Shown here one piece after another: positions 1-10,379 of a DNA stretch of 64,000 nucleotides (positions are counted from its first letter, which is position 1; each line of letters opens with the position of its first letter). Position numbers and translations under genes: made by a program. The stretch is from Gigantopelta aegis. Taxonomy: Eukaryota > Mollusca > Gastropoda > Neomphalida > Peltospiridae. Location: contig NC_054712.1 of NCBI RefSeq assembly GCF_016097555.1, positions 49,730,209 to 49,794,208 of the forward strand, written 5' to 3'. The notes under the pieces are model-generated. The model was given only the letters and a program-made list of their open reading frames with translations. It made no database searches and was not told the DNA's origin.

Positions 1-430
1 TAATTGTTAACAATTTTTCCAATGTTAATATATCAATCAATACACTGTACAACAATTTCAAATAACTGTATAACGTGACCGTTACATAAGATTTATATTA
101 TTTTCGATAACTAAAATACAGGTACAAAATGAGCAAACCTTTTCTCAATAATACCACTTTTTTTTATTTAGCACATTCGTTTATGAGCATGAATAATGTT
201 GCTAACTACTATTTTAATCCTACTTTTGTCCAACTTTTTCCTTCTATTTTCTTACTTTTGTCCTACTTTTTCTGCATTTCCATTCCTACTTTTGTCCTAC
301 TTTTTCATAAAAGTGTGCTTGACAAATCAATATCCTTGGCCGAAACTCGGTTAATAGACGCTTCATTCTCTTTAATAATGTGTTTGTCCGCGGTTACCTC
401 AAAATTCATTTCGTTTCAACTTATGTTCGT
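1..430. other. AT-rich sequence without recognised gene
   Basis: Mostly A/T. Positions 215-310 hold a few loose repeats of a 'tcctacttttgtcc' phrase. An open frame at 129-446 is low-complexity Phe/Leu/Ser-rich and matches no domain I know, so I do not call it a gene. Confidence 0.6.
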
Positions 431-433
431 GCT

Positions 434-665
434 TATATCCAATTAAGGTTCAAGCACGCTGTCCTGGGCATATACCTCTGCTATCTGTGCTGTCTGTCCA
501 GGACAGTGGGTTAATTGTTAGTTGGTTAGTGGTTAGTGAGAGAGAAGAGGGTGTAGTGGCCTTACACCTAACCATTGCGCCCTTAAGAACTCGCTCTGTG
601 CTGCGAACCCTGTACCTACCAGCCTGTAGTCCGATGGCTTAACCACTGCGCCACCGAAGTCGGTA
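434..665 (-). repeat. tRNA-headed SINE, family A (minus)
   Basis: Read on the minus strand, it starts with a tRNA-like head (cggtggcgcagtggttaagcc ... gttcgcagc) that carries A- and B-box-like pol III promoter elements. It then passes a body with 'ccactgtcctggacagacag' and ends in 'gtgcttgaaccttaattgg'. The same family recurs at 28000, 31383 and 34192. The name 'family A' is local to this annotation. Confidence 0.8.
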
Positions 666-687
666 CCTGAAAATGACCATGTCGCCA

Positions 688-3387
688 TATGGAGTTCCAC
701 GCAAACTTATCTTTAGCAGGTCAATTACTGTGTGATCCTGACTTTAGTAGGTGAACTTCTGTATGATCCTGCTTCAGTAGGTCAACTACTGTATGACCCT
801 GACTTTACTTGGTCAACTGCTGTATGACCCTGACTTTAGCAGGTCACCTACTGTATGACCCCATTTTTAACATGTCAACTACTGTATGACCCTGACTTTA
901 ACAGGTAATCTACTGTATGAGCCTGACTTTAACAGGTCACCTACTGTATGACCCTGACTTTAACAGGTCACCTACTGTATGACCCTGACTTTACCAGGTC
1001 ATCTACTGTATGACCCTGACTTTAACAGGTCACCTACTGTATGAGCCTCACTTTAACAGGACAACTGCTGTATGAGCCTGACTTTAACAGGTCACTTACT
1101 GTAGGAGCCTGACTTTAACAGGTCACCTACTGTATGACCCTGACTTTAACAGGTCACCTACTGTATAACCCTGACTTTAACAGGTCATCTTCTTTGTGAC
1201 CCTGACTTTAACAGGTCAACTTCTGTGTGACCGTGACTTTAACAGGTCACCTATTGTATGACCCTGACTTTAACAGGTCATCTACTGTATGAGCCTGACT
1301 TTAACAAGTCACCTACTGTATGACCCTGACTTTAACAGGTCACCTGCTGTATGAGCCTCTTTTTAACATGTCAACTGCTGTATGACCCTGACTTTAACAG
1401 GTCACCTACTGTATGACCCTGACTTTAACATGTCACCTACTGTATGACCCTGACTGTAACAGGTCAACTAATGTATGAGCCTGACTTTAAAAGGTCACCT
1501 ACTGTATGAGCCTGACTTTAACATGTCAACTACTGTATGACCCTGACTTTAACAGGTCACCTACTGTATGACCCTGACTTTAATAGGTCATCTTCTTTGT
1601 GACCCTGACTTTAACAGGTCAACTTTTGTGTGACCCTGACTTTAACAGGTCACCTATTGTATGACCCTGACTCTTTAACAGGGCATCTACTGTATGAGCC
1701 TGACTTTAACAAGTCACCTACTGTATGAGCCTGACTTTAACAGGTCACCTACTGTATGACCCTGACTTTAACAGGTCACCTACTGTATGACCCTGACTTT
1801 AACAGGTCATCTACTGTATGATCCTGATTTTAACAGGTCACCTACTGTTTGAGCCTGACTTTAACAGGTCACCTACTGTATCAGCCTGACTTTAACAGGT
1901 CATCTACTGTATGACCCTGACTTTAACAGGTCACCTACTGTATAACCCTGACTTTAACAGGTCATCTTCTTTGTGACCCTGACTTTAACAGGTCAACTTC
2001 TGTGTGACCGTGACTTTAACAGGTCACCTATTGTATGACCCTGACTTTAACAGGTCATCTACTGTATGAGCCTGACTTTAACAAGTCACCTACTGTATGA
2101 GCCTGACTTTAACAGGTCACCTACTATATGACCCTGACTTTAACATGTCACCTACTGTATGAGCCTGACTTTAACAGGTCACCTACTGTATGAGCCTGAC
2201 TTTAACAGGTCACCTACTGTATGAGCCTGACTTTAACAGGTCACCTACTGTATGACCCTGACTTTAACAGGTCACCTACTGTATGAGCCTGACTTTAACA
2301 GGTCAACTACTGTATGAGCCTGACTTTAACAGGTCACTTACTGTATGAGCCTGACTTTAACATGTCACCTACTGTATGACCCTGACTGTAACAGGTCAAC
2401 TAATGTATGAGCCTGACTTTAAACGGTCACCTACTGTATGAGCCTGACTTTAACATGTCAACTACTGTATGACCCTGACTTTAACAGGTCACCTACTGTA
2501 TGACCCTGACTTTAATAGGTCATCTTCTTTGTGACCCTGACTTTAACAGGTCAACTTTTGTGTGACCCTGACTTTAACAGGTCACCTATTGTATGACCCT
2601 GACTCTTTAACAGGTCATCTACTGTATGAGCCTGACTTTAACAAGTCACCTACTGTATGAGCCTGACTTTAACAGGTCACCTACTGTATGACCCTGACTT
2701 TAACAGGTCATCTACTGTATGAGCCTGACTTTAACAGGTCACCTACTGTATGAGCCTGACTTTAACAGGTCATCTACTGTATGACCCTGACTTTAACAGG
2801 TCACCTACTGTATGACCCTGACTTTAACAGGTCACCTGCTGTATGAGCCTCTTTTTAACATGTCAACTGCTGTATGACCCTGACTTTAACAGGTCACCTA
2901 CTGTATGACCCTGACTTTAACAGGTCATCTACTGTATGACCCTGATTTTAACAGGTCACCTACTGTATGAGCCTGACTTTAACAGGTCACCTACTGTATG
3001 ACCCTGACTTTAACAGGTCACCTGCTGTATGAGCCTCTTTTTAACATGTCAACTGCTGTATGACCCTGACTTTAACAGGTCACCTACTGTATGACCCTGA
3101 CTTTAACAGGTCATCTACTGTATGAGCCTGACTTTAACAGGTCACCTGCTGTATGAGCCTCTTTTTAACATGTCAACTGCTGTATGACCCTGACTTTAAC
3201 AGGTCACCTACTGTATGACCCTGACTTTAACAGGTCACCTACTCTATGACCCTGACTTTAACAGGTCACCTACTGTATGACCCTGACTTTAACAGGTCAC
3301 CTACTGTATGAGCCTGACTTTAACAGGTCAACTTCTGTGTGACCCTGACTTTAACAGGTCAACTTCTGTGTTACCCTGGCTTTAGTA
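688..3387. repeat. 31-bp tandem satellite, about 87 copies
   Basis: The monomer is 31 bp long with the core phrases 'tgaccctgactttaacagg' and 'tcacctactgta'. It runs almost without a break to within 45 bp of the fucosyltransferase splice acceptor. Units are heterogeneous (ctactg, ttctgt or tgctgt variants; tgaccctg against tgagcctg). Multi-unit blocks recur: the 'catcttctttgtgaccctg' block appears near 1190, 1596, 1964 and 2517, and the 'gagcctctttttaacatg' block near 1350, 2845, 3035 and 3155. This shows higher-order duplication. Every monomer holds AGGTCA and TGACCC half-sites. The array probably lies in a 5' intron of the downstream gene. Confidence 0.95.
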
Positions 3388-3413
3388 GGACATGCTGCCT
3401 TGCATTTAATTTT

Positions 3414-3447
3414 CTTTTTGTTTCCTTTCAGAGTGTGAAACTGTTCC
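3414..3447 (+). other. 3' splice site and 5' UTR start of fucosyltransferase exon
   Basis: A polypyrimidine run followed by 'tttcctttcag' ends at 3431. The exon then starts with 16 nt of untranslated sequence before the ATG at 3448. This implies at least one upstream non-coding exon and places the 31-bp satellite in the intron before it. The upstream exon is not identified. Confidence 0.6.
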
Positions 3448-4704
3448 ATGGTAATGAAGGGCAACCTGCAGTGTTTCTTCATCATGACATTAGGCGTCGT
3501 GGTTGCAAGCATTCTGGTATATGTGCAGACGTGGCTACATTTCCCTCATTTGATGGCAGAGCGTCAGTTCGCGCGTGTTGCGGTTAACGACTCTAAACAA
3601 CTTGACAAGGCAAACGGGACCAGACCTGTGCAAATAACGTGGGTGAACCGTCAACACGAAGTCACAAGGACCACCAGTGCCGCCCATCAAAACACGACAA
3701 ACAAAATACTTCTGTGGTATTTTAAACCCGGATACCATCCTTCTATGCCAGAGCCAGTGGCGTTAAAACACTGTCCGGAACTAAAATGTAGAATGACCTC
3801 TAACCGGAAATATTTGCATCAAAGTTCAGCAGTGTTGTTTACGGCGCAGTGGACTAGGGATAAAAATCCTCCGAAAAAGTTTCCGGGCCAAGTGTGGATA
3901 CTTCATAACCAGGAATCCCCACACGCTGGGTGGTCGTCGCTCGTCACGTTCAGACTGCCACAGTGGAAAGGAAGGTTTAACTGGACGATGGACTACAGGA
4001 AAGACGCAGACATTCGTTCACCTTACGGAATTTTTAAAAAGCTACCTCAACCGAGAAAGCGAAACTACACCGATATTGTCTCGAAAAAGAAGGGTCTGGT
4101 CTCGTGGATGGTAAGTCACTGTGACACCGAAGGAAAGAGAGAGCTCTATGTTAAGAAAATGAAGACGTTCGTTCCGTTGGCGATGTTTGGCGGGTGTGGT
4201 GGAAGAGGCTGCCTGCGAAGCCAAGACGAGGCGTGTCTAAAAGAAATCAACAGACACAAGTTTTACCTGTCGTTCGAGAACGCATTCTGTCCGGACTACA
4301 TAACGGAGAAGTTTTATCGTTTTTATACCATCGATTTGGTCCCTGTTGTTCGAGGAGGTGGGAACTATTCTAGAGATCTTCCTGGAGGAACGTACGTCAA
4401 CACGGCCGATTTCAAATCAGTTGCCGACCTGGCCAAGTATCTCAATTATCTGGACAAGAACGACGATAAATATATCGAGTATCTCAGACGTAAAGATGAG
4501 TACGAGGTGGTGTTTGATGATTTTTTTACTAAGGATAGGAGAGGTAACGTAATGTACGCACATTACCAGTATGAAAACACGCCATTGTGTGACGTGTGCA
4601 GACGACTGTGGAACATGCAGAATTACACAAAAACGTACAGTGATATAGGGGCGTGGTTTGATAGTGGACTATGTCACAAGCCGCCTGACCAAGACCAGTT
4701 GTAA
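3448..4704 (+). CDS. Alpha-1,3-fucosyltransferase, GT10 family (type II Golgi enzyme)
   Basis: A single-exon coding region of 418 residues. Family knowledge: such enzymes transfer fucose from GDP-fucose to GlcNAc on glycoprotein or glycolipid glycans in the Golgi. Seen here: a short cytoplasmic tail, a membrane anchor at about residues 9-30, then a lumenal stem and catalytic domain. GT10 landmarks in order are the 'NQESPHAG' acceptor-side motif (154-161), 'FNWTMDYRKDADIRSPYG' (177-194), and the diagnostic 'FYLSFENAFCPDYITEKFY' (272-290, donor binding). The conserved 'VPVVRGGGNY' and 'DFKSVADLAKYLNYLDKN' follow. N-glycosylation sequons are at N56, N82, N178, N206, N306 and N392. In-frame ATGs at 3448 and 3454 are equally usable starts; I chose the first. 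Its length suits the family. Acceptor specificity cannot be told from sequence. A truncated second copy lies 4.07 kb downstream. Confidence 0.93.
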   Translation: MVMKGNLQCFFIMTLGVVVASILVYVQTWLHFPHLMAERQFARVAVNDSKQLDKANGTRPVQITWVNRQHEVTRTTSAAHQNTTNKILLWYFKPGYHPSMPEPVALKHCPELKCRMTSNRKYLHQSSAVLFTAQWTRDKNPPKKFPGQVWILHNQESPHAGWSSLVTFRLPQWKGRFNWTMDYRKDADIRSPYGIFKKLPQPRKRNYTDIVSKKKGLVSWMVSHCDTEGKRELYVKKMKTFVPLAMFGGCGGRGCLRSQDEACLKEINRHKFYLSFENAFCPDYITEKFYRFYTIDLVPVVRGGGNYSRDLPGGTYVNTADFKSVADLAKYLNYLDKNDDKYIEYLRRKDEYEVVFDDFFTKDRRGNVMYAHYQYENTPLCDVCRRLWNMQNYTKTYSDIGAWFDSGLCHKPPDQDQL

Positions 4705-5063
4705 TTAGGCAAACCGATTAATGAATTCCATAAGACAAATAGACGTATACATAGTTGTCTCTATCATGATTATTAAATTTAAATTTGATAAACGGTTGAC
4801 AGTTTTGTTCAAGTCGAACTTAATAGTTTCGTTTTTCGGTTGTTGTTGTTTCATTTGTTGTTTTTATTGTTATGTTAAGTATTTGCGTTTTACGGTGATT
4901 CATGAGTGCATGCCGTCGCAGCTGTATATATTCCATTGAGCTCTATTCTGTGCAAGTTTGGGTTTTCTAAGTTAGTCTTGAAGTGGAAGTCCTCCTACAG
5001 GCGGTGCAGGAGAGATGAAACATCATATTACGCATTCCCTAGGGAGTAGTAAAGATGCTTACT
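4705..5063 (+). other. Presumed 3' UTR of fucosyltransferase
   Basis: Non-coding and A/T-rich, with 'attattaaattt' near 4770. No unambiguous AATAAA signal was seen before the hairpin element at 5064. It is also present, nearly identical, after the pseudogene copy at 8774-9135. Confidence 0.5.
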
Positions 5064-5301
5064 TTTTCGTGACCTTGACAATGATGTGAGTAAAAACCTG
5101 ACCTTGGCATACCAGGTCAGGTGCGTGTCCTATTTCTTGGCCATGGTGTGAGTCAAAGCCTGAACTTAACATACTTGGGCCGGTGCGTTTCCAAGTATGT
5201 TACGGTCAGGCTTTGACTCGCACCAAGGTCAATAGGACACGCACCTGACCTAGTATGCCAAGGTCAGGCGTTCACTCACATCACTGTGAAGGTCACAAAA
5301 A
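5064..5301. repeat. Foldback (hairpin) element rich in AGGTCA
   Basis: Two arms of about 110 bp form an imperfect inverted repeat around a 12-nt centre at about 5185-5196 (arms meet at acatacttgg / ccaagtatgt). The arms start and end with 'cgtgaccttgac' and 'gtgaaggtcac'. Several TGACCT/AGGTCA half-sites lie in each arm. It is probably a miniature foldback transposon. A second copy lies at 9136-9375 because of the segment duplication. Confidence 0.85.
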
Positions 5302-5311
5302 CATAGTATAT

Positions 5312-5337
5312 ATGGATGGATGGATGGATGGATGGAT
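5312..5337. repeat. (ATGG)n microsatellite
   Basis: About six 'atgg' units directly 3' of the hairpin element. The counterpart is at 9387-9412. Confidence 0.9.
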
Positions 5338-5694
5338 AAATATCAAGACCAACAGGGAAAAAGTAAGTTTTTACAATTGTTTTATTTTTGATTATTTTTA
5401 GATTGATTTAGGGACTGGTTGGCAATCTAATTTAAAATAAATAAATTATAAATACTAACTAAATAATTGAATAAATAAACACTTTAAATTTATAAAGCAC
5501 AAACAGTAATTTAATTGGAGGTGGGGTTTGGCCCATCTAGGCCCCCAAGGTGAGTATATATCGCCTGAACGTGTTCTTAGTGGCACTGGTCATCCGGGGG
5601 GCCACAACGTGCCTGTACCTTACATTAAATTCAAAATCTAAATAAATTATATATAAAAAAAGAAATAGAATGAAACATCTGACACCTATATTAA

Positions 5695-6080
5695 AAGGAC
5701 ATTCCTGAGTTTGCTGCACTTTTTAAGATGTTATCGACTAACAGAGACTTTTTAACGATTGTAATTACATACCAAATATATTTTTCGGCATAAAATATTA
5801 GTGGCTGTATATTAAACGTGTTTCTGATCGTTCTAATATTTGTACCAGGTTAAATTCCATCTAATTTCCTAAAATATTGTTGTTTTTTTGTACGTACGAA
5901 ATTATTTGAAGACAAAATCCAGTTTTGGCTTTTTACAAATATTAAGACGACCAGAAACACATTGAATATACAGACACTGATATTCTAAACAAGAAACTAT
6001 ATTTAATATGCAAGTTTAATCGTAGAAATATTTTATTAGTCGGAAACATCTTACAATGCAGCAAACTCAGGAATGTCTCT
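5695..6080. mobile_element. TTAA-site MITE (piggyBac-like target), 386 bp
   Basis: Terminal inverted repeats 'aggacattcctgagtttgc' and 'gcaaactcaggaatgtc' lie between TTAA target duplications at 5691-5694 and 6081-6084. There is no coding capacity. The same family occurs at 9769-10152 and, split by later insertions, at 21700-24300. Assignment to piggyBac rests only on the TTAA site. Confidence 0.85.
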
Positions 6081-6359
6081 TTAAAGATAAATAACTACAA
6101 GGAGAGCCGCTAGACGTCACCCTTGGTCTCAAACATATATGCCACTAACAACATATCTTTTTTCTGTTTTTTTAATTTAATTCCTTTTTTGGATTAAGTA
6201 AATTTACTGGATTAAATATATTATTATTTTTAGAAGAAAAAAAATGAAATTCATTTTTGTCTGGGTTGTTTGTTTTGGGTTTTTTTGGTGGTTTGTTTGT
6301 TTGTGTTTTTGTTTGTGTGTGTGTGTGGGGGGGGGGGGGGGGGGTTGTATTTAGGGACG

Positions 6360-6861
6360 TTACAATTATTGCAGTTGAGAGAGTAATATTCTAGTTTTAA
6401 ATTTAATACTATTTAATGCAATAGAAACTCCCATTATCAACCTGCAATAATTTTGGTTGTTCTATTATTAAAAGAGATAGGTCCAGGTGAAAAGACCTTG
6501 GGCTTGATATTTGCGTGCCACGCCCTGGTTTTGTGATCCCAATCAACTTGCCACAGGCCATCAATGCCCGGCACTCCCATCGAGCAGACCTCGTTGTAAA
6601 AATGGCCAACAGACAGCCGCGTCCAGCAAACTGCGCTTTGCGCCGGCACTCCAGAATAACTTCAATATTTTTAAGCAATGTTTGAATATTTTTTATTAGT
6701 TCTGGTCTGATACTATGTGAACCCCCTACAGCCTGCAGCGCACTCAGACTATCTAAGAAGATGACATAACTAAAAGGGCTATCTTCATTTTCACTATGAT
6801 TTAATATCCACATATGCAAATAGAGTATGGCCATTAATTCTGTAGTATAAACTGATATATA
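6360..6861 (-). mobile_element. LINE relic: RNase H middle part and C-terminal region
   Basis: On the minus strand the sequence encodes 'TTELMAIL' and 'VIFLDSLSALQAV'. These hold the second and third catalytic acidic residues of a LINE-type RNase H. Degenerate C-terminal sequence with a Cys-rich 'DSLNCNNCNVPE' follows. The first RNase H block ('YTDGSK') lies at 7667-7806, separated by the Tc1-like insertion at 6862-7666. RNase H domains occur in I-like LINE clades. The copy is frameshifted and 5' truncated. A poly-G run at about 6328-6344 interrupts its distal part. Confidence 0.7.
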
Positions 6862-7666
6862 TACTCTTCAAAAAAGGTAGGGGAATCTGAAATATTAATG
6901 TTAATATCAATTATTAGACCGAACATACGTTTTGACCACAGATGTCCTAGTAAAGAACGTCCAGGTCTGTTTATCAATATCAGAATGAATAAATGAATGT
7001 TTAACGTCACCCCAGCACGAAAAATACATCGGCTATTGGGTGTCAAATTATGGTAATGCAAACAAATAAGGTGATGATCAACATCAATATAAAATGCAAG
7101 ATTTAAATAAAAACAGTGTAAAGAACTGTGCATAAATACAAATATCACAGATAGATACTGACTTTTACTCAAAATTTCAATTTGTGCTGTATTGGCCATT
7201 CTCAAAGAGAATGTTACACCTCTGCACCATGGTGAGGTTACAGCACGCACAGGGGATCAACATACCGAAACGCATTCCATAGTTTGCACGTGCATCACGC
7301 AGTTGCGCCGTACACGTGCGTGGGGTGTCATTCTCGATTTTGACAATTTCCAGGAAGGTCGATTAATCAATCAATTAGTCAATCGTTTTCATTCTGTTGA
7401 TCATACAGTTGTTATTGTTTTGTTTTTAGTCATTTTTATTGTTTGAATTTGCGAATTACTGGTAAACTTTCAAATTTCACTTCTGACCCCAAACATCCTT
7501 CAAGATCTTTGGTGGTCATAAAACCTACTGTAATACTGAACTACCGGTTGTAATGTTTGCCCAATTAATTCACTATTATCAAATAACCATTCCCCACAGC
7601 TAATATACCTTACAATTTGACAATTGTAAATTCTTATTAGAGTTCCCCTATTGTTTTTTAAGAGTA
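6862..7666. mobile_element. Non-autonomous Tc1/mariner-like element inside the LINE
   Basis: Inverted ends 'tactcttcaaaaaagg' ... and the complement of 'ttgttttttaagagta' are flanked by TA on both sides. Taking the element out restores a continuous RNase H reading 'RLSDNISVYTTELMAIL' in the LINE, which confirms the boundaries. No transposase domain is visible. A SINE tail is embedded at about 6982-7075. The duplicate copy lies at 12921-13735. Confidence 0.82.
6982..7075 (-). repeat. SINE family D tail (minus)
   Basis: The complement reads '...caatagccgatg...' then 'tgctggggtgacgttaaacattcatt', the tail of a SINE family with (ATTC)n ends. Relatives are at 21440-21540 and 42790-43100. Confidence 0.65.
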
Positions 7667-7806
7667 TATTATCCGATAGCCTAGCCCTAACGGTGATCGG
7701 TTTATTTAAAATTTGGATTTCAAAGGCCATACCAGCTCTACCTGTAGTGGGGTTCTTGGACCCATCAGTATACACCTGAGTGTATTCCGGGTACAATTCC
7801 CCCACT
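7667..7806 (-). mobile_element. LINE relic: start of RNase H domain
   Basis: Minus-strand translation gives 'YTQVYTDGSKNPTTGRAGMA', the N-terminal RNase H block with the first catalytic Asp. It continues into the piece ending at 6861 once the Tc1-like insertion is removed. Confidence 0.72.
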
Positions 7807-7826
7807 TATTACTTTAAAAAGAAAAT

Positions 7827-8773
7827 GTGGCGTTAAAACACTGTCCGGAACTAAAATGTAGAATGACCTCTAACCGGAAATGTTTGCATCAAAGTTCAGC
7901 AGTGTTGTTTACGGCGCAGTGGACTAGGGATAAAAATCCTCCGAAAAAGTTTCCGGGCCAAGTGTGGATACTTCGTAACCAGGAATCCCCACACGCTGGG
8001 TGGTCGTCGCTCGTCACGTTCAGACTGCCACAGTGGAAAGGAATGTTTAACTGGACGATGGACTACAGGAAAGACGCAGACATTCGTTCACCTTACGGAA
8101 TTTTTAAAAAGCTACCTCAACCGAGAAAGCGAAACTACACCGATATTGTCTCGAAAAAGAAGGGTCTGGTCTCGTGGATGGTAAGTCACTGTGACACCGA
8201 AGGAAAGAGAGAGCTCTATGCTAAGAAAATGAAGACGTTCGTTCCGTTGGCGATGTTTGGCGGGTGTGGTGGAAGAGGCTGCCTGCGAAGCCAAGACGAG
8301 GCATGTCTAAGAGAAATCAACAGACACAAGTTTTACCTGTCGTTCGAGAACGCATTCTGTCCGGATTACATAACGGAGAAGTTTTATCGTTGTTATACCA
8401 TCGATTTGGTCCCTGTTGTTCGAGGAGGTGGGAACTATTCTAGAGATCTTCCTGAAGGAACGTACGTCAACACGGCCGATTTCAAATCAGTTGCCGACCT
8501 GGCCAAGTATCTCAATTATCTGGACAAGAACGACGATAAATATATCGAGTATCTCAGACGTAAAGATGAGTACGAGGTGGTGTTTGATGATTTTTTTTAC
8601 TAAGGATAGGAGAGGTAACGTAATGTACGCACATTACCAGTATGAAAACACGCCATTGTGTGACGTGTGCAGACGACTGTGGAACATGCAGAATTACACA
8701 AAAACGTAGTGATATAGGGGCGTGGTTTGATAGTGGACTATGTCACAAGCCGCCTGACCAAGACCAGTTGTAA
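7827..8773 (+). pseudogene. Truncated alpha-1,3-fucosyltransferase duplicate
   Basis: Matches codons 104-418 of the intact gene but lacks the start, membrane anchor and stem. An ATG reaching 8603 exists only because of the duplication junction. One extra T in the poly-T run near 8591 shifts the frame after 'VFDDFF', and two bases are missing near 8707 (aaaacgtagtg against aaaacgtacagtg). Before the frameshift I count nine base differences from the intact copy, seven of which change the residue (including Y to C, H to R, F to C, G to E). That fits decay without selection. The GT10 motifs are still readable. Confidence 0.92.
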
Positions 8774-9135
8774 TTAGGCAAACCGATTAATGAATTCCAT
8801 AAGACAAATAGACGTATACATAGTTGTCTCTATCATGATTATTAACTTTAAATTTGATAAACGGTTGACAGTTTTGTTCAAGTCGAACTTAATAGTTTCG
8901 TTTTTTCGGTTGTTGTTGTTGTTTTATTTGTTGTTTTTATTGTTATGTTAAGTATTTGATTTTTACGGTGATTCATGAGTGCATGCCGTCGCAGCTGTAT
9001 ATATTCCATTGAGCTCTATTCTGTGCAAGTTTGGGTTTTCTAAGTTAGTCTTGGAGTGGAAGTCCTCCTACAGGCGGTGCAGGAGAGATGAAACATCATA
9101 TTACGCATTCCCTAGGGAGTAGTAAGGATGCTTAC

Positions 9136-9375
9136 TTTTTCGTGACCTTGACAATGATGTGAGTAAAAACCTGACCTTGGCATACCAGGTCAGGTGCGTG
9201 TCCTATTTCTTGACCATGGTGTGAGTCAAAGCCTAACCTTAACATACTTGGGCAGGTGCGTGTCCAAGTATGTTACGGTCAGGCTTTGACTCGCACCAAG
9301 GTCAATAGGACATGCACCTGACCTAGTATGCCAAGGTCAGGCTTTCACTCACATCACTGCGAAGGTCACAAAAAC
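9136..9375. repeat. Foldback AGGTCA hairpin, duplicate copy
   Basis: Second copy of the 5064-5301 element, brought by the segment duplication. It has small differences, such as cttgaccatgg for cttggccatgg. Confidence 0.85.
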
Positions 9376-9768
9376 GTAGTATATATGGATGGATGGATGG
9401 ATGGATGGATAAATATCAAGACCACCAGGGAAAAAGTAAGTTTTTACAATTGTTTTATTTTTGATTATTTTTAGATTGATTTAGGGACTGGTTGGCAATC
9501 TAATTTAAAATAAATAAATTATAAATACTAACTAAATAATTGAATAAATAAACACTTTAAATTTATAAAACACAAACAATAATTTAACTGGAGGTGGGTT
9601 TTGGCCCATCTAGGCCCCCAAGGTGAGTATATATCGCCTGAACGTGTTCTTAGTGGCACTGCTCATCCGGGGGGCCACAACGTGCCTGTACCTTACATTA
9701 ACTTAAAAATCTAAATAAATTATATATAAAAAAAAGAAATAGAATGAAACATCTGACACCTATATTAA

Positions 9769-10152
9769 AAGGACATTCCTGAGTTTGCTGCACTTTTTAA
9801 GATGTTATCGACTAACAGAGACTTTTTAACGATTGTAATTACATACCAAATATATTTTTCGGCATAAAATATTAGTGGCTGTATATTAAACGTGTTTCTG
9901 ATCGTTCTAATATTTGTACCAGGTTAAATTCCATCTTATTTCCGAAAATATTGTTTTTTTTGTACGTACGAAATTATTTGAAGACAAAATCCAGTTTTGG
10001 CTTTTTACAAATATTAAGACGACCAGAAACACATTGAATATACAGACACTGATATTCTAAACAAGAAACTATATTTAATATGCAAGTTTAATCGTAGAAA
10101 TATTTTATTAGTCGGAAACATCTTACAATGCAGCAAACTCAGGAATGTCTCT
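9769..10152. mobile_element. TTAA-site MITE, duplicate copy
   Basis: Same ends and target as 5695-6080, flanked by TTAA at 9765-9768 and 10153-10156. Confidence 0.85.
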
Positions 10153-10379
10153 TTAAAGATAAATAACTACAAGGAGAGCCGCTAGACGTCACCCTTGGTC
10201 TCAAACATACATGTCACTAACATATCTTTTTTCTTTTTTTTAATTTAATTCCTTTTTTGGATTAAGTAAATTTACTGGATTAAATATATTATTATTTTTA
10301 GAAGAATAAAAATGAAATTCATTTTTGTCTGGGTTGTTTGTTTTGTGGTTTTTTGGTGGGTTTTTTTTTTTTTGGGGGG

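Larger units (their letters stand above)
3757..7826. repeat. Tandem duplication, unit 1 (4,070 bp)
   Basis: It starts inside the fucosyltransferase coding sequence (about codon 104) and ends at 'aaagaaaatg'. The second unit is 7827-13896. Sequence beyond the second unit ('aaaatgtttgg') and before the first ('gagccagtggcg') defines the junction 'aaaatgtggcg', which has a 2-bp overlap. The copies differ by about 1 percent in the coding part. Confidence 0.93.

Noticed and set aside
129-446. 105-codon open frame near the left edge
   Set aside because: Low-complexity Phe/Leu/Ser-rich translation of T-rich repeats. No domain, no splice or start context.
688-3387. Satellite considered as a CRISPR-like array
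   Set aside because: Repeats are contiguous 31-bp monomers with no unique spacers, and the context is animal DNA.
6834-7250. 138-residue minus-strand open frame in the Tc1-like element
   Set aside because: Spans the element end and a SINE tail. No transposase motif, so it is a chance frame.
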